Assembly: GCA_907163345.1 (NCBI GenBank) | Contig: CAJQUN010000009.1 | Span: forward strand, 4,464,001-4,528,000 | DNA from: Haberlea rhodopensis | Taxonomy: Eukaryota; Streptophyta; Magnoliopsida; Lamiales; Gesneriaceae | Length of the DNA stretch: 64,000 nt | Direction of reading: 5' to 3' | Shown here: positions 11,301-22,400 of the stretch, one piece after another | How the letters are laid out: every line of letters begins with the position of its first letter | Position numbering within the stretch: position 1 is the stretch's first letter | Position numbers and translations under genes: made by a program | Notes under the pieces: generated by a model | What the model was told of the DNA's origin: nothing | What the model saw: only the letters and a program-made list of their open reading frames with translations | Databases searched by the model: none

Positions 11301-12385
11301 ATAACCACGTATATGTTAAATATAACATAAGTACATTCTAAATACGAAACAAGTACTTTCAATCCATGCTTCGCCCTAATTGAGACAAATATTTTTCAAT
11401 ACACAAAATTAGAACTTTTGATATACGAACAGAGTATATGTTAGCAACAACCGAGTATATGTTAAATATAACACAAGTAGTACTTTGCAACCGAGACAAC
11501 GAACAAAAATAGTATTTTTGAACAAAATTGAGTATATCTTAAATACTACAAAAGTACATTTTAAATATTAAACAGGTACTTTCCATCTATCATCCTTGCT
11601 TGGTCCCAACTGAGATTGCTCATACTTCTTCTCAACGCATAAAACGAGTACTTTTGTAACACAAAGTGAGTATATTTTAAACACAATATACATACACGTT
11701 GATACGAACTAAGTATTTTCCAATTATTAGACACTTTATAGCACTTTATGATATACTTTATTGCATTCATATGAAATTCCAGTAAAAAACCATCAAGCAG
11801 AAACAATCATGCCAAGTATTCATAGAAATCCATTAACAGTAAAAAAAAAAAAGCATGTTATAATCAATATTAATATGAGTACCACAAAAACAATCACCAC
11901 TCTACTATGAAATTAATACAAAAAACCTTGAATTAGAAATGCAATGAAATAAAAAATATTAAAGCATTACAAAAGATTGCCCATAATCTGAGACATTACA
12001 AAAGATTGCTCATAATTGAGGTATTACAACAAATTGTCCATAACGTATTACAAAAGATTGCCCATACTCTGTACTAAAAGAATTGTCCATATTTGAGGCA
12101 TTACCAAAGACGGAATCGTGACTTGGAAAATGCAGCCTTCAACGATCGACCGATCAAACGAGGAGCAAAAAAATTCGACAGAATGAGATTGAGAGGAATT
12201 TGGACAGGAAGCAGATAATAAAAAAGAGATAAAACTGAGATTTTAAGGGCAAAATTGAGATTTCATAGAATATTTGAGTTAATAAGAATTGTTTTGGGAA
12301 GTAGGGAGTGCTAACTAAATTATCCCTGACAAGGGACTCATGAAAAATGAAACATCCCATTTGGGGATTTTTTTCCAATTCGTTG
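8331..12385. mobile_element. Non-autonomous Mutator-like element (about 4.05 kb)
   Basis: The nine bases TCAAATATA occur at 8322-8330 and again at 12386-12394, the 9-bp duplication expected of Mutator elements. Inside these, the first 50 or so bases from 8331 (GGGGGATTGCTTATAAATCC) and the reverse complement of the last 50 (GAATTGGAAAAAAATCCCC) align at about 60 percent without gaps, including the blocks AAATCCC and CAGTCCCT/GAGTCCCT. No transposase or gene fragment is visible. The interior is tandem repeat (about 9290-11800). The terminal-repeat divergence suggests an old or degenerate insertion. Confidence 0.65.
9290..11800. repeat. Degenerate minisatellite of about 120-bp units, GTACTTTT-rich
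   Basis: Landmarks such as GTGCTTTTAAACACACCAAC recur at about 9831, 9949, 10056, 10179, 10301 and 10425, a spacing of 107-124 bp. Each unit holds variants of CCGAGTACTTTTTGAACATA and ACAAACCAAGTACC. Left of these, 9540-9830 is a shorter repeat of about 20 bases, variants of GTGGTACTAAATAACATAAT. To the right the units drift to a form marked by CAATTGAGACAAATG. All frames are stopped, so the array is non-coding. Confidence 0.85.
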
Positions 12386-12394
12386 TCAAATATA

Positions 12395-13417
12395 ACACTA
12401 TAATTGTTTATATAGTTTAATTGTTAAGAGAATATGTGGTTCTAACTCAAAAAATTGATAATGAGTGGAGTAACAGATGTATTTTATAAAAACCTCGTAA
12501 TCCCAAAAATCATAAAATACCTTTACGGAATGGACTAGTAATTAAATTCCCATGATTTTATGTTTGGGTTTATTGGTTATTGACATGGTCAAGATTTTCA
12601 CATATTTTACGAGATCTTTATTCTTTTTTTCATAATTCGAAAATATGTTTTTTTAATATTAAACATTATAATGATGAAATATATCTTTTTAGTTTTTGGA
12701 TAATCAGTCTTGTCACAGTATATTGTTTCATTTTTTTTAATTAATAATTTTTGTGTTTATATTATAAACTTCTTTAACAACTATAAAACTACAAGTTTCT
12801 CGATGAAAATTTGATTTATTTTTGAAGTAATGATAGGACCAAATCATAATTTTCTTTTGATATTTCAAATTATTAATATTGATATATCACCTTAATATTA
12901 GAGTAAATTAATATCGATATATCACCTTTAATATTAGAGTAATAATCGCCGATTTAGATTTGAAAAATAAATTTGAGTTTTATTAATTTGTTATTAATGA
13001 AGTTATTTTTATAATTTAATTTGCAATATATTATATTAGTTAATATTAATAAAATTATAAAGTTTTAGCATAAATTAATGTATAATTATATTATAAGATT
13101 TTTTCAATTTAATATAAATTATAATCTTCTACTTATTATTAAATACATGCAAATTGTTCTTGCTATAACAATTATTGCTCTAGAATATCAGTTCCTTCAA
13201 CAGTTTGGACCATTCAACGATAAGTGGCATCCTTATTGTAATTATTGTTACGAACATTTGATTTAAGAACTTTGAATCAAATATCAAAAACTTGTACACA
13301 GATTAATAATATAACGCTACATTTTATAACAATATAATATACATGCATTATTCTTCGGAGACAGATACACAGACACGAACAAACTTAATCATATATATGC
13401 ATTCCACTATGCTGCCG
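12395..13417. other. AT-rich intergenic region with a short direct repeat
   Basis: No gene is recognised. A roughly 35-bp direct repeat containing GATATATCACCTT and TTAATATTAGAGTAA occurs twice between 12886 and 12946. The rightmost 100-150 bp is probably the 3' untranslated region of the small gene at 13418-13669. Confidence 0.5.
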
Positions 13418-13669
13418 TTACCAAAGGCTACCGGTGCGTTTGGCGGATGAACTGGTTTTCTTGCTGGCTCCAACATTATGGCTGAGGGTGTAACTGGCAG
13501 CAGAGCGATCATTTGAAGCATTGTTGTTTGTATAAGGTGGGTTTATAAGTTGGGAAGCTAATGCAGTTGAATCTGGTTTGGGTTGATGAGGAAGAAAGGT
13601 GTTAGGCGAAGCACAGTAGGGATTATTTCCCATGCCCAGGAGTTCAGCTGCAGATCTCTTCGAACCCAT
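13418..13669 (-). CDS. Small 83-residue protein of unknown function
   Basis: An intronless frame with ATG at 13669 encodes a polar, low-complexity protein rich in Ser, Asn, Ala and Pro. It begins MGSKRSAAELLGMGNNPY and ends with a basic Ser/Lys/Thr stretch, KKTSSSAKRTGSLW. There is no signal peptide, membrane segment or domain I recognise. Gene structure supports it: a TATA-like CTTATAAAAG lies about 100 bp upstream at 13771-13780, and a CACGTG G-box core lies at about 13885. Both suit a short regulated plant gene, perhaps stress- or ABA-responsive; that is inference from the G-box only. A chance open frame is the alternative. Confidence 0.55.
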   Translation of the reverse strand: MGSKRSAAELLGMGNNPYCASPNTFLPHQPKPDSTALASQLINPPYTNNNASNDRSAASYTLSHNVGASKKTSSSAKRTGSLW

Positions 13670-13770
13670 AAATATAAGTTAACTAAGATTGAGAATTCTT
13701 GAATTACGAAAAATCTGTTGTATGTGTAATTTGAGTGTTTGATCTTAAAAATAGAGTTGTCCCTTGTCCG

Positions 13771-13780
13771 CTTTTATAAG
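13771..13780 (-). promoter_or_regulatory. TATA box of the small gene
   Basis: CTTATAAAAG read on the minus strand, about 100 bp from the ATG at 13669. A CACGTG element lies roughly 105 bp further upstream. Confidence 0.5.
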
Positions 13781-14520
13781 CCATCTCCACGAGGCAGAAA
13801 TCTACCACAAAATTTCATCAAAACTACTTGATTCTTATCCATCTTACGTAACTAAAGACGACTTAAACGGGAGAATGAAATGAACACGTGGATTAATTTT
13901 CATGATCGACTTGCTGCCCAGATAACGTTATACACGATAACAGAGAGAGTTTTGTGTGTGTGTGTGAAGATGATCACCACACGCAGAAATTACAAAATTG
14001 CTTGTATAGGGAGTTTTTTACGTTTGAGTCATCGCTAGATCATTATTTGGGTCGCACGTTCAGACATGCATGTTCGCCGCTTGAATAATATTGATAAATT
14101 TGCTGCCGCGTTCGCAGTCGCAGGCAGGTAGATATACAGACACGTATATCTTCGACGGGCCGGTGACCATGCAAAGCTTTCTTTTCTTGCACTCAACTAT
14201 TTGTGGTTTACCACAGAAGATCATTGACCGGCAACAACAAAAGGCCTTTCAATTTGAAGTCGGATGTGGGTGTCTTTTAACTACAAAAACGAGTTTGTCC
14301 TACAGACCTTCGTGCATGTTGACTTTTCATCCTTCTATGCTTCTCTTTTTTATAAAAAAAAAATAATAATCACATTTTTATATTATGTAGAATATTTAAA
14401 TTGCAATAAGGTCGTGCCCGAAAGAATATAATATACTACATCTTGTGTATATTATCGAGAAATATATGTGTGTATTAACAATTTCAAATTATTTTGACTG
14501 TTTATTACGGGGAAATATAT

Positions 14521-14796
14521 TAAAAATGTTCATCTGTTTTAGGTCCATTTCCCGGTTCAATTCTTAAAACTTTCTGTGCCCAGATTTAGTCCCTAAAGTT
14601 TTAAAACAAATTCAATATGTCCCTGACTTTAAGTGGACAGTGAGAAGTAACGGAGAATGACTGAATCAAGAACGCTTTTAAAATTTTAGAGATTGAATTG
14701 AGAAATTTTAAAGATTTACAACTTTAGAAACAGAACCGATCACTGAAAACGTTAGGTATTGAATCGAAAATAAACATAAACGATAGGGACATTTTA
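14521..14796. mobile_element. Probable foldback MITE remnant
   Basis: The left end TAAAAATGTTCATCTGTTTT resembles the reverse complement of the right end, TAAAATGTCCCTATCGTTTA. The inside holds further complementary blocks around AATTTTAGAG and the 'ttcaattc'/'gaatcg' pair. I could not find a clean target duplication, so the boundaries are approximate. Confidence 0.4.
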
Positions 14797-15081
14797 ACAT
14801 TTTATCCGGTTAAAACAAATAATCTTAATTTTTTTCCCATGCATAATGTACCCTTACTGGACATTTTATTGGTGGCTGTGTAGGTACATTAACATGATTA
14901 TTGTGCAAGCATAATATTAAAAATCAAACCGATGTTAATAAACGGCAGATATAATTCATTTTTAATTATGATGATGACGGATGGCCCAAATTTATCCAAT
15001 ACATATCCTAAATGGTGGGTCAAACTATTGCCATAGATTTATCCCACGAGACACTACCACATGGGATAGCTTAGAAGTGAC

Positions 15082-15538
15082 TGTTGGAGTATAATTTCTA
15101 ATATGGACCTACATATGTAATTAATTGTGTATTGCAGCTATCTTAAGATTTAATCCAAATAAAGTGATCATAATCAAATTAATAAAGTTAGGTTACAACC
15201 ATCTAATATGGTATGTATATTTAATGTGTAGAGACAATTGTGCTTTTCTATTTGATTGATGGACTTATAGAAACCCTAATATATAAATAAGGTTCCCCAA
15301 GTCACATAATTGAGTCATTTCAACTGTATCTCGTCAATGGTTAGAGAGCGTGAGAGAAGATTAAAGGACTCTTAAGACTAATCGTGAAGATCTGGAAGAC
15401 CGTAGTACCCAGATCTGCATGAATATCAATTATTATGGATTCAGGAATGCTTCTACATATTCATCTATATTTCTTAATGATTTAACATGAGATTCTATGA
15501 TTAAGATGATAGTTTTAATCTATATAGTTAATCCAATA
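15082..15538. mobile_element. Solo LTR, 457 bp
   Basis: The segment begins TGTTGGAGTATAATTTC and ends TTAATCCAATA, flanked by the identical pentamer GTGAC at 15077-15081 and 15539-15543. The usual terminal CA is TA, consistent with C-to-T decay. A plant promoter-like TATATAAATA lies near 15280. No internal retrotransposon sequence follows, so this is the product of recombination between two LTRs. Confidence 0.7.
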
Positions 15539-15543
15539 GTGAC

Positions 15544-16463
15544 AGCTCAGAAATGCTACTTTGACTATATCTACGATAAGTTTGGATTTAATACATTGAA
15601 GTATATTCTTACGATTGTTAAATAAAAATAAATAATTTTTGAGCGTATAAATATCATTGCAGAAAAATATTAATTTGATTATAAAATTTGGTTTTCGCTA
15701 ACTTCATAAATTATTATGCACGTGTCTCGTGTACATATATTAAAATATTTTGTGTAAAAAATCTATAGATTCTGTATTTAAAATTAAAAACTTCGATATG
15801 ATTTATGAGTTCCTAGTATTTAATTAGAATATAATTGTTTAAATATGATAAACTTTGTTATTTTTTAAATTTATGATAATTTTTTTGCAGTGGGAGTGAT
15901 ATGATAACTAAATGAAGATAAGATTGGAACGAATGTTGTAATTAAATTTAGGTAAGATTTTCCAGTTTTTATTGAGAAATTGAGTAATCACATCAACTCA
16001 AATTTCCTGAATAATTTCTTGATTTATTTTATTCTCAAATTGAAGTTCTTTCAATCTTGAAACTATACTTACAGTCAAGAATGTAAGATTTATTATGAGA
16101 AATAGAGGATAAAAAATATAATAAAGAGGTAGCATAGAGACTTAAATTAAGCTGTATAGGAATCCAAATCAGGAAGGTCTATTGCCAAATGGAGAAGGGT
16201 TAGATTAACTTGCCCGTGGTTGGAGTGCATTAGGCAATTTTGGGAATAAGTGTCACCATTCATGACTAGGTGGTTCTCCGGAGCTCAAGTGACTTCCCGT
16301 TGGCCTCTAGTGGTCCTTATTGGAGTTTTCATAAACTTCAACGAGTTTATGTTTGATGAGTCCTAAATTCTAATACCTTAGTAGATTTATGATGAATCTC
16401 ATTTTTTTTATATACAGAAACAAATGGCACATAATTACAGTAGCATCGATTTACATAAGGTTT
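15544..16463. other. Intergenic region downstream of LCAT4
   Basis: No gene is recognised. The sequence is AT-rich to about 16130 and then more mixed. The last few hundred bases probably contain the LCAT4 3' untranslated region. Confidence 0.45.
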
Positions 16464-19400
16464 TTATGCAGTCGTGGAGATAGACACAGCGTTGAGCTCT
16501 ACGTGCTTTTTACCACCCTGTTGGTTTTGAACTATGATGGTGGCACAAGCCTCTTCCTGCAAAGATTCATTACCTCCCATAAGTGAGACACAGACCGAAC
16601 CCACCAAAGGCTCTCTCTCGACGGACTCTTCTTTGAGATTTTGGTCGTCACCGATGATTTCCCATTCTTCTTTGAGAGAAGTAACTTGCAACCCTTTTAT
16701 TTCGTGGCATTCCATGTCCAAAGCAGTAGGCAGAATTACATAATCATTAATTGGATTGTAGAAAGGATCGTGATCTGCTTTCAACCAATGTTTGAGAATT
16801 CTGAAAACATGACGGTCACAAATGATTCCTCGGTGGTCTCCATGGACTCCAATCCTTGCTTCTGCCCGAAGCCCGTCAGACTGTAAGAAAGGAAGTCAAG
16901 GGTAACACCATGTTATCGCAACGTCGGATATCACAATCAATGAATGACCATCAAGTGTGAAAGGAGATATAAATCTCTACAGGAAGAATAACTTGCATTA
17001 TTTCCTGCCTAGGGTGGTTATTAAAATTTTAAAGTGGATGAGCAAATTCTGCATGCAGTTTCGCAGCAGTTCTTCGCTCAATACCATCCATTACGATTTT
17101 ACACCATTAAGAAGTAGCTTCAAAATCAAATCTTGCATGCAAAAACTTTTACCTTCGCAGATTCCATTGGAACAGTTCCATCACCATCAACGTTGATATA
17201 CTTTGCCTGCAAGTTTGCGTAAATGTCTAAGAATCAATATCTTCACAAGGGTGTTCCACACCATATATCACGCGCACAGATATAGTGGGTTTTAAATCAA
17301 GGATATTGAAAACTGAAAAATAAAATAAAAGATATGGAAACTGACAAGACTTGTGAGAATTTTACCTGGAGAGTTGGTAATTGCCGCAGATCAGAGACAG
17401 GGGAATCTTCACTTCCATAACTGCAGCATAATAACTATGTGAGCATAAGGTACAATATTACATCCTATCATGTTCAAGACACAAAAAATTAAGAATGAAA
17501 ATTGAAAAAGTTTCAAGTACCAAACACTATGAGGTGTCTCATAATTTATGCCATAAATATTGTAGAACTTAATGTGATCAGGAACCTCAGCATGACTCCA
17601 CAGTTCGCGAGTCTTATTAGCCCATTTTAGAATCTCGACATTAAAAGGTAAAGAGATATCAGCACCTTCATAATTTACCTGCACAGAAAAATAATCCATT
17701 ATGTAAAACCAACCAATTAAATTAAAAGTAGTGCAGTCTGCATATAAAATGCCAAAGTACCAGTTAGATATACTTCAATGATGGTAAAAGTAATCACATA
17801 CACAAACTATCAGGCAATTGGAGCTCTAGATTCCCTAAGTCATCGATCAAATACTCATTGCATGATATATACTGCACAGAGGAATTCACTAATTATGACT
17901 GAAGACACATTAACCATGCTTCCAATCCCTCGTATATATAAAATATTAAAGCTCACCTTGTTGATAGAAAGTGCTTCAATAAAAAGAGACGTAGCTTCTA
18001 CCGGAGGAAAAGACTCCAGCTTCACAGTAGAATTTTCATCACTATCACATTTCTCTCTCCATATTTGAAGAAGTGGAACGTGTTCCCATTTAAAATCTAA
18101 ACAGGCCATCAATTCATATATTGATGGGCACTCAAGCAGCTGAAAAAAATCAACAGTAGTTATATTGTCTGAAAAGGATGAAATAATAGAAGAAAAAGCT
18201 TAATAAATATGATAACAAATTCAGGCAGTCCTTTCATTCCAGTATAGAGGCAAAATTGATGGGAGTCAGCACAGAAGAGTATACCAGTTGCTGCATACTC
18301 CATTTTGAAATAAAAAAATTCTGTTCCCACCCTTCAACAAATGAAGTTCCATTCAATAGCGCGGAGGCTATATATCCAGGTGCACCTGTTAAAATATTAA
18401 AAAAGAGCATTTTATAAAAAACCTTTAATTGGGAGGTCCGAGATCAGTATTAAAACGAATTAGTAGTCTTGCTTCAAGAAATTCTTACGTAGACCAAACC
18501 GGTAGAAAAATTAGACAGCGCACACTGTGACCTCTTTAAAACAATATAAAAATTCAATGGCTGTCATCACCTTTGTCACACAAATGACACATAGATGCGG
18601 AACTTTCATAGATTCCAAAGCAGAGAAAAGCACAAACTATAAGGATATGCATTTCAGAACTTATTATAAATTAAACATTATTACTTTCCACAACAAAGTT
18701 TTATTTAGCATAAAAGTGATAACTGCAGAAAACAATATTATCCCAGGGATGCACCAAACCCATGGTTAAAGGGGAAACATACCTCGAAATGGTGCAGCTA
18801 TTGCAATCCAATTTTTCACATATTTCTCAAAGATCTACAATGCAGACATCGTTGTCAGAGATTGTGCCGCAAAGAAGATAATAGACAAAAAGAACAAATA
18901 CAACTGAGCTAACTTTTTGAGGGCAAGAAAACGGTAAACAAAATGGAACAACAGATCAAGAAGAGTGGGGGTATTACATCAACATGCAGGCTCATAAAAC
19001 ACTTTATCAAAAGACCACCCATTGAATGAGTTATTATGTTTATTTTTCTTCCCCCAGATGCAGTATAAACTGACTCAAGTTTAGCTGCCAGTCGCTCCAG
19101 TGTTCCCTGAAACCTGGAACAATAGAAACGGAATGTAGAAAGTTATGTCAAAGTATCAAAATTATTGAAGATGTTCAGCACACATGCATTTACAAACAGG
19201 TAGAAGTCATCGTTACGGAAAAGAATGAGAGTATCTGATAGGGAATTCAGATGAATTTTACAAGCTTTTCCTGAGAACTGAAGTAAAAAAATAATGCTTC
19301 TCCACAAAAAAAAATGAGGAACAGACCTGGTAGGTTCTTAAATCAGTAATGGGAGAAACATCACCCACAGATTCACAACCAACCAGCTAAATATGTCTAA

Positions 19401-22400
19401 ATGGATATGGTCGATCAGTCAACTGGTATATGACCTATCTCGCATATTCAGATTCTTAGACTTATCTTTCACTTATTTTCACAAGTAGTTGGCTAAATAG
19501 GTCTAAATGGATATGGTCGATCGGCCAACTGGTATATGAACTATCTTGCATATTTAGAGTCTCTGACTTATCTTTCACTTATTTTCCCAGTAAATTGACT
19601 ATTTCAGAGCCACATTTGAGCAACAGTTATACGAAAAATAAGAGACTAAGTCTTCAGCAGTTAGTAAATGAATAGGGCCCATCTGCAACAACCATCACTA
19701 CGCTTATCAACACAGCCTAAACTACAAGCTTTCTTTAGGCTTTATTAATGCCAATAGCCAAGTGCATTCCACCTCACCAGTAATGGCAACTCCAAATGAT
19801 AAGTTGAGTTTCAGTAATCATTATAGATTCTACCCCAGATAAATAGGAAATCGGAGCAGCGCTTACCTCTAGGGAACTGCATGTCTAAGGCTATATGGAT
19901 CTTAATTACTGAGACACCAAGGATTTTGGCTTGCAACATTGTGTCAACGATGACTGTAAGATAGATTACAATTCTATATTTTCACGACATTACAAGAAAT
20001 CCTCTAGCAGTCCAAAACTGTTGAATGATAGATATGACTAAAGTTTTAGTTATCAAGAACTCTAGATAAATATTTTTATTTTAATATTCATAGGAGTGCT
20101 GATAAGTTTGCTAGGATTTGATTTTATCTCGTTATCTTTGGATTAGATTGTTTTCTTGATTAGATTAGGTTGTTTCCTTGATTCTAGGTATTAGGCATCT
20201 ATATAAAGATGCATTGTATCTCTTTTATCATTACTTAGAAATAAGAGCTCTATACTCCCGATATTCTGTTTTGCTACATGTATCAGAGCTTTAGGTTTTA
20301 AAAAACTACGGTTAAAAGTTTATCAAAACCTAGCCGGCGGCGAGATTTTGCTATCTCAACTCAGCCGGCGGCGGCTAGGCCTACAACAGTAGCCGTAGAG
20401 CCAGGTTGTTTGTCAATCTAGAATCCTCAAACTTTGTCTTTCTTCACTGGGCAATCAGAAGCCTTCACAATTCGTTAACCCATTAAATTCCTTCATACCC
20501 ATATATAGATCAAGCCCACCATGCTAATTCCAATCGCGATATTGGGTCAAAGTCATACCCATCGTGAAATTTTAACTTTTCTGTTCCAGAACAGTCCTTA
20601 TTCCCATAACAACACTCAATTTGTGTGATCAACGGTGAATTTTTTGTTCTTTTTCTCATAGGCTGTTTCGTCCAAACCACAGCCCCTCAATCGCAAGTCT
20701 GCGATTTTTTATTGGGTCTTTATGCCACTCTTTTCTCCCAAAATCGATCTTGGATTTCCTGGAAATATTTTTCCCATCAGTGTCGCTGCAAAGGAACGGA
20801 CTTGTATAAACCGAGGCAGTTTCAGCAGTTGAGACGAGAGAAATTAATTCAAGAAAACAATTTGAGGAACGAGCATGTGGGACTGCGAAGAAATTACTTG
20901 CTATTGCCTTGGGAATTCATCGAAAAGATATCAATCCATCCAGATGTGATGAAACCAAGAAAACCGACAATGAGCTTGTGTTTCAACCTCAACTGTTCAA
21001 TTTATCTGCTTACGTAAAGTCCAGAATTTCTAACTTGCCATCCAACTTGATACCGTAAACTGGAAAACGTTCAAAGGTGCTTGGAGGACTTTGCAGGCAG
21101 TTAGTTTTCGGGCCACATATCCAGGTTCTGACTGTAGGGTCAAGGTTGAAGAGTTGGCTTTTCTTGTAAGAGATAATATTCCTTCCAAACATCTCATTCT
21201 GTCAATGGCAGAGACGCTGGGCAATTTTCTTCAGGATGATATCTCATAATTCCAAATTACCGACCATTAAGGAAATTTTCTGCAATAGGAACAATCAATT
21301 AAGTGCCATCTGTGCCCGTGGAAAGCTCGGGTGAGAGAGTATATCACTATTGAACTCTCATCTCCAGCCTCAATCAATCCACTTTACCAAACTTGACTAT
21401 TGAGAAAACCATCGCTCCTTCATAGTAGCAGCCGCCGCGGCCTCTCCTGGGTAATTTCCAGCAGCCGCCGCGGTCCTCCTACCTCAAACCTTAGCAGTTG
21501 CTGCCTCAAACCGCTTTTGAAAGCACTATCTCAACGATCCGTTAGGTTTCTCATGAGTCTACATCTCATCAGCAAGCTTGGTGTCATAAACATCTATAGT
21601 CAAGCTTGAGGGGAGGAGATAATATCAAATCTATTGTTGAAGACTCAGTCCCTCAAAAAAGGAACAGACGCAGACTCCTAGAATAAACGAGGAGACGCAG
21701 ACTCACAAAAAAGGAGAAGACTCTGAGAAAGAGGAGGAAGTCTCAAACAAAATTTGATAACATATTGACAAAGGCTTTTCATTATCCTAAATTTGAAGAC
21801 CTAAGTTCCAAGCTGAGCATGATAAACACATATGACTCAACTTGAAGGGGTAGTGTTGAATGATAGATAAAGATGACTAAAGCTTTACTTATCGAGAACT
21901 CTAGATAAATATTTTTATTTTAATATTCATAGGAGTGTTGATAAGTTTGCTAGGATTTGATTTTATCTCGTTATCTTCAGATTAGATTGTTTTCTTGATT
22001 AGATTAGATTGTTTCATTGATTCTAGGTATTAGGCATCTATATAAAGATGCATTGTATCTCTTTTATCATTATTCAGGAATAAGAGTTCTATACTCCTTA
22101 TATTCTGTTTTGCTACAAAAACCTTCAGCCAAAAAATCAGATAATTACCGATTGCTTTGGCGGAAATCATATCCAAACCCAAAAAGTGTTGTTCCCTCTT
22201 GGTAGCCCCATTTGAGCATTTCAACAATCATGTCATGAAAATAATATACACAATCACCACCAATAACCTGCAAAAGTGATGAAGAAACCAAATAAAGGTC
22301 CAATGCAAAAATGTAATCAGCATGTATGAGAAAAATGAACGATTGCAGAAACTTGGTGCAATATTCAAATAGGAGAATTTATGTAAATATGAATCTACCG

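Larger units (their letters stand above)
20019..22117 (+). mobile_element. Non-autonomous LTR retroelement (2.1 kb) in LCAT4 intron 3
   Basis: Two direct LTRs, 20019-20278 and 21854-22117, both begin TGTTGAATGATAGATA and end TTTTGCTACA. The target duplication AAAAC lies at 20014-20018 and 22118-22122. A primer-binding site close to the initiator-Met type (TGTATCAGAGC) follows the left LTR at about 20279, and a purine tract (GAAGGGG) precedes the right LTR. The 1.58-kb interior has no gag, protease, integrase or reverse transcriptase that I recognise; around 20640-21250 there are short open stretches of unknown origin. The LTRs differ at roughly 16 of 260 positions by eye, so the insertion is older than the RsmI insertions. 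It lies antisense to the gene. Confidence 0.92.
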
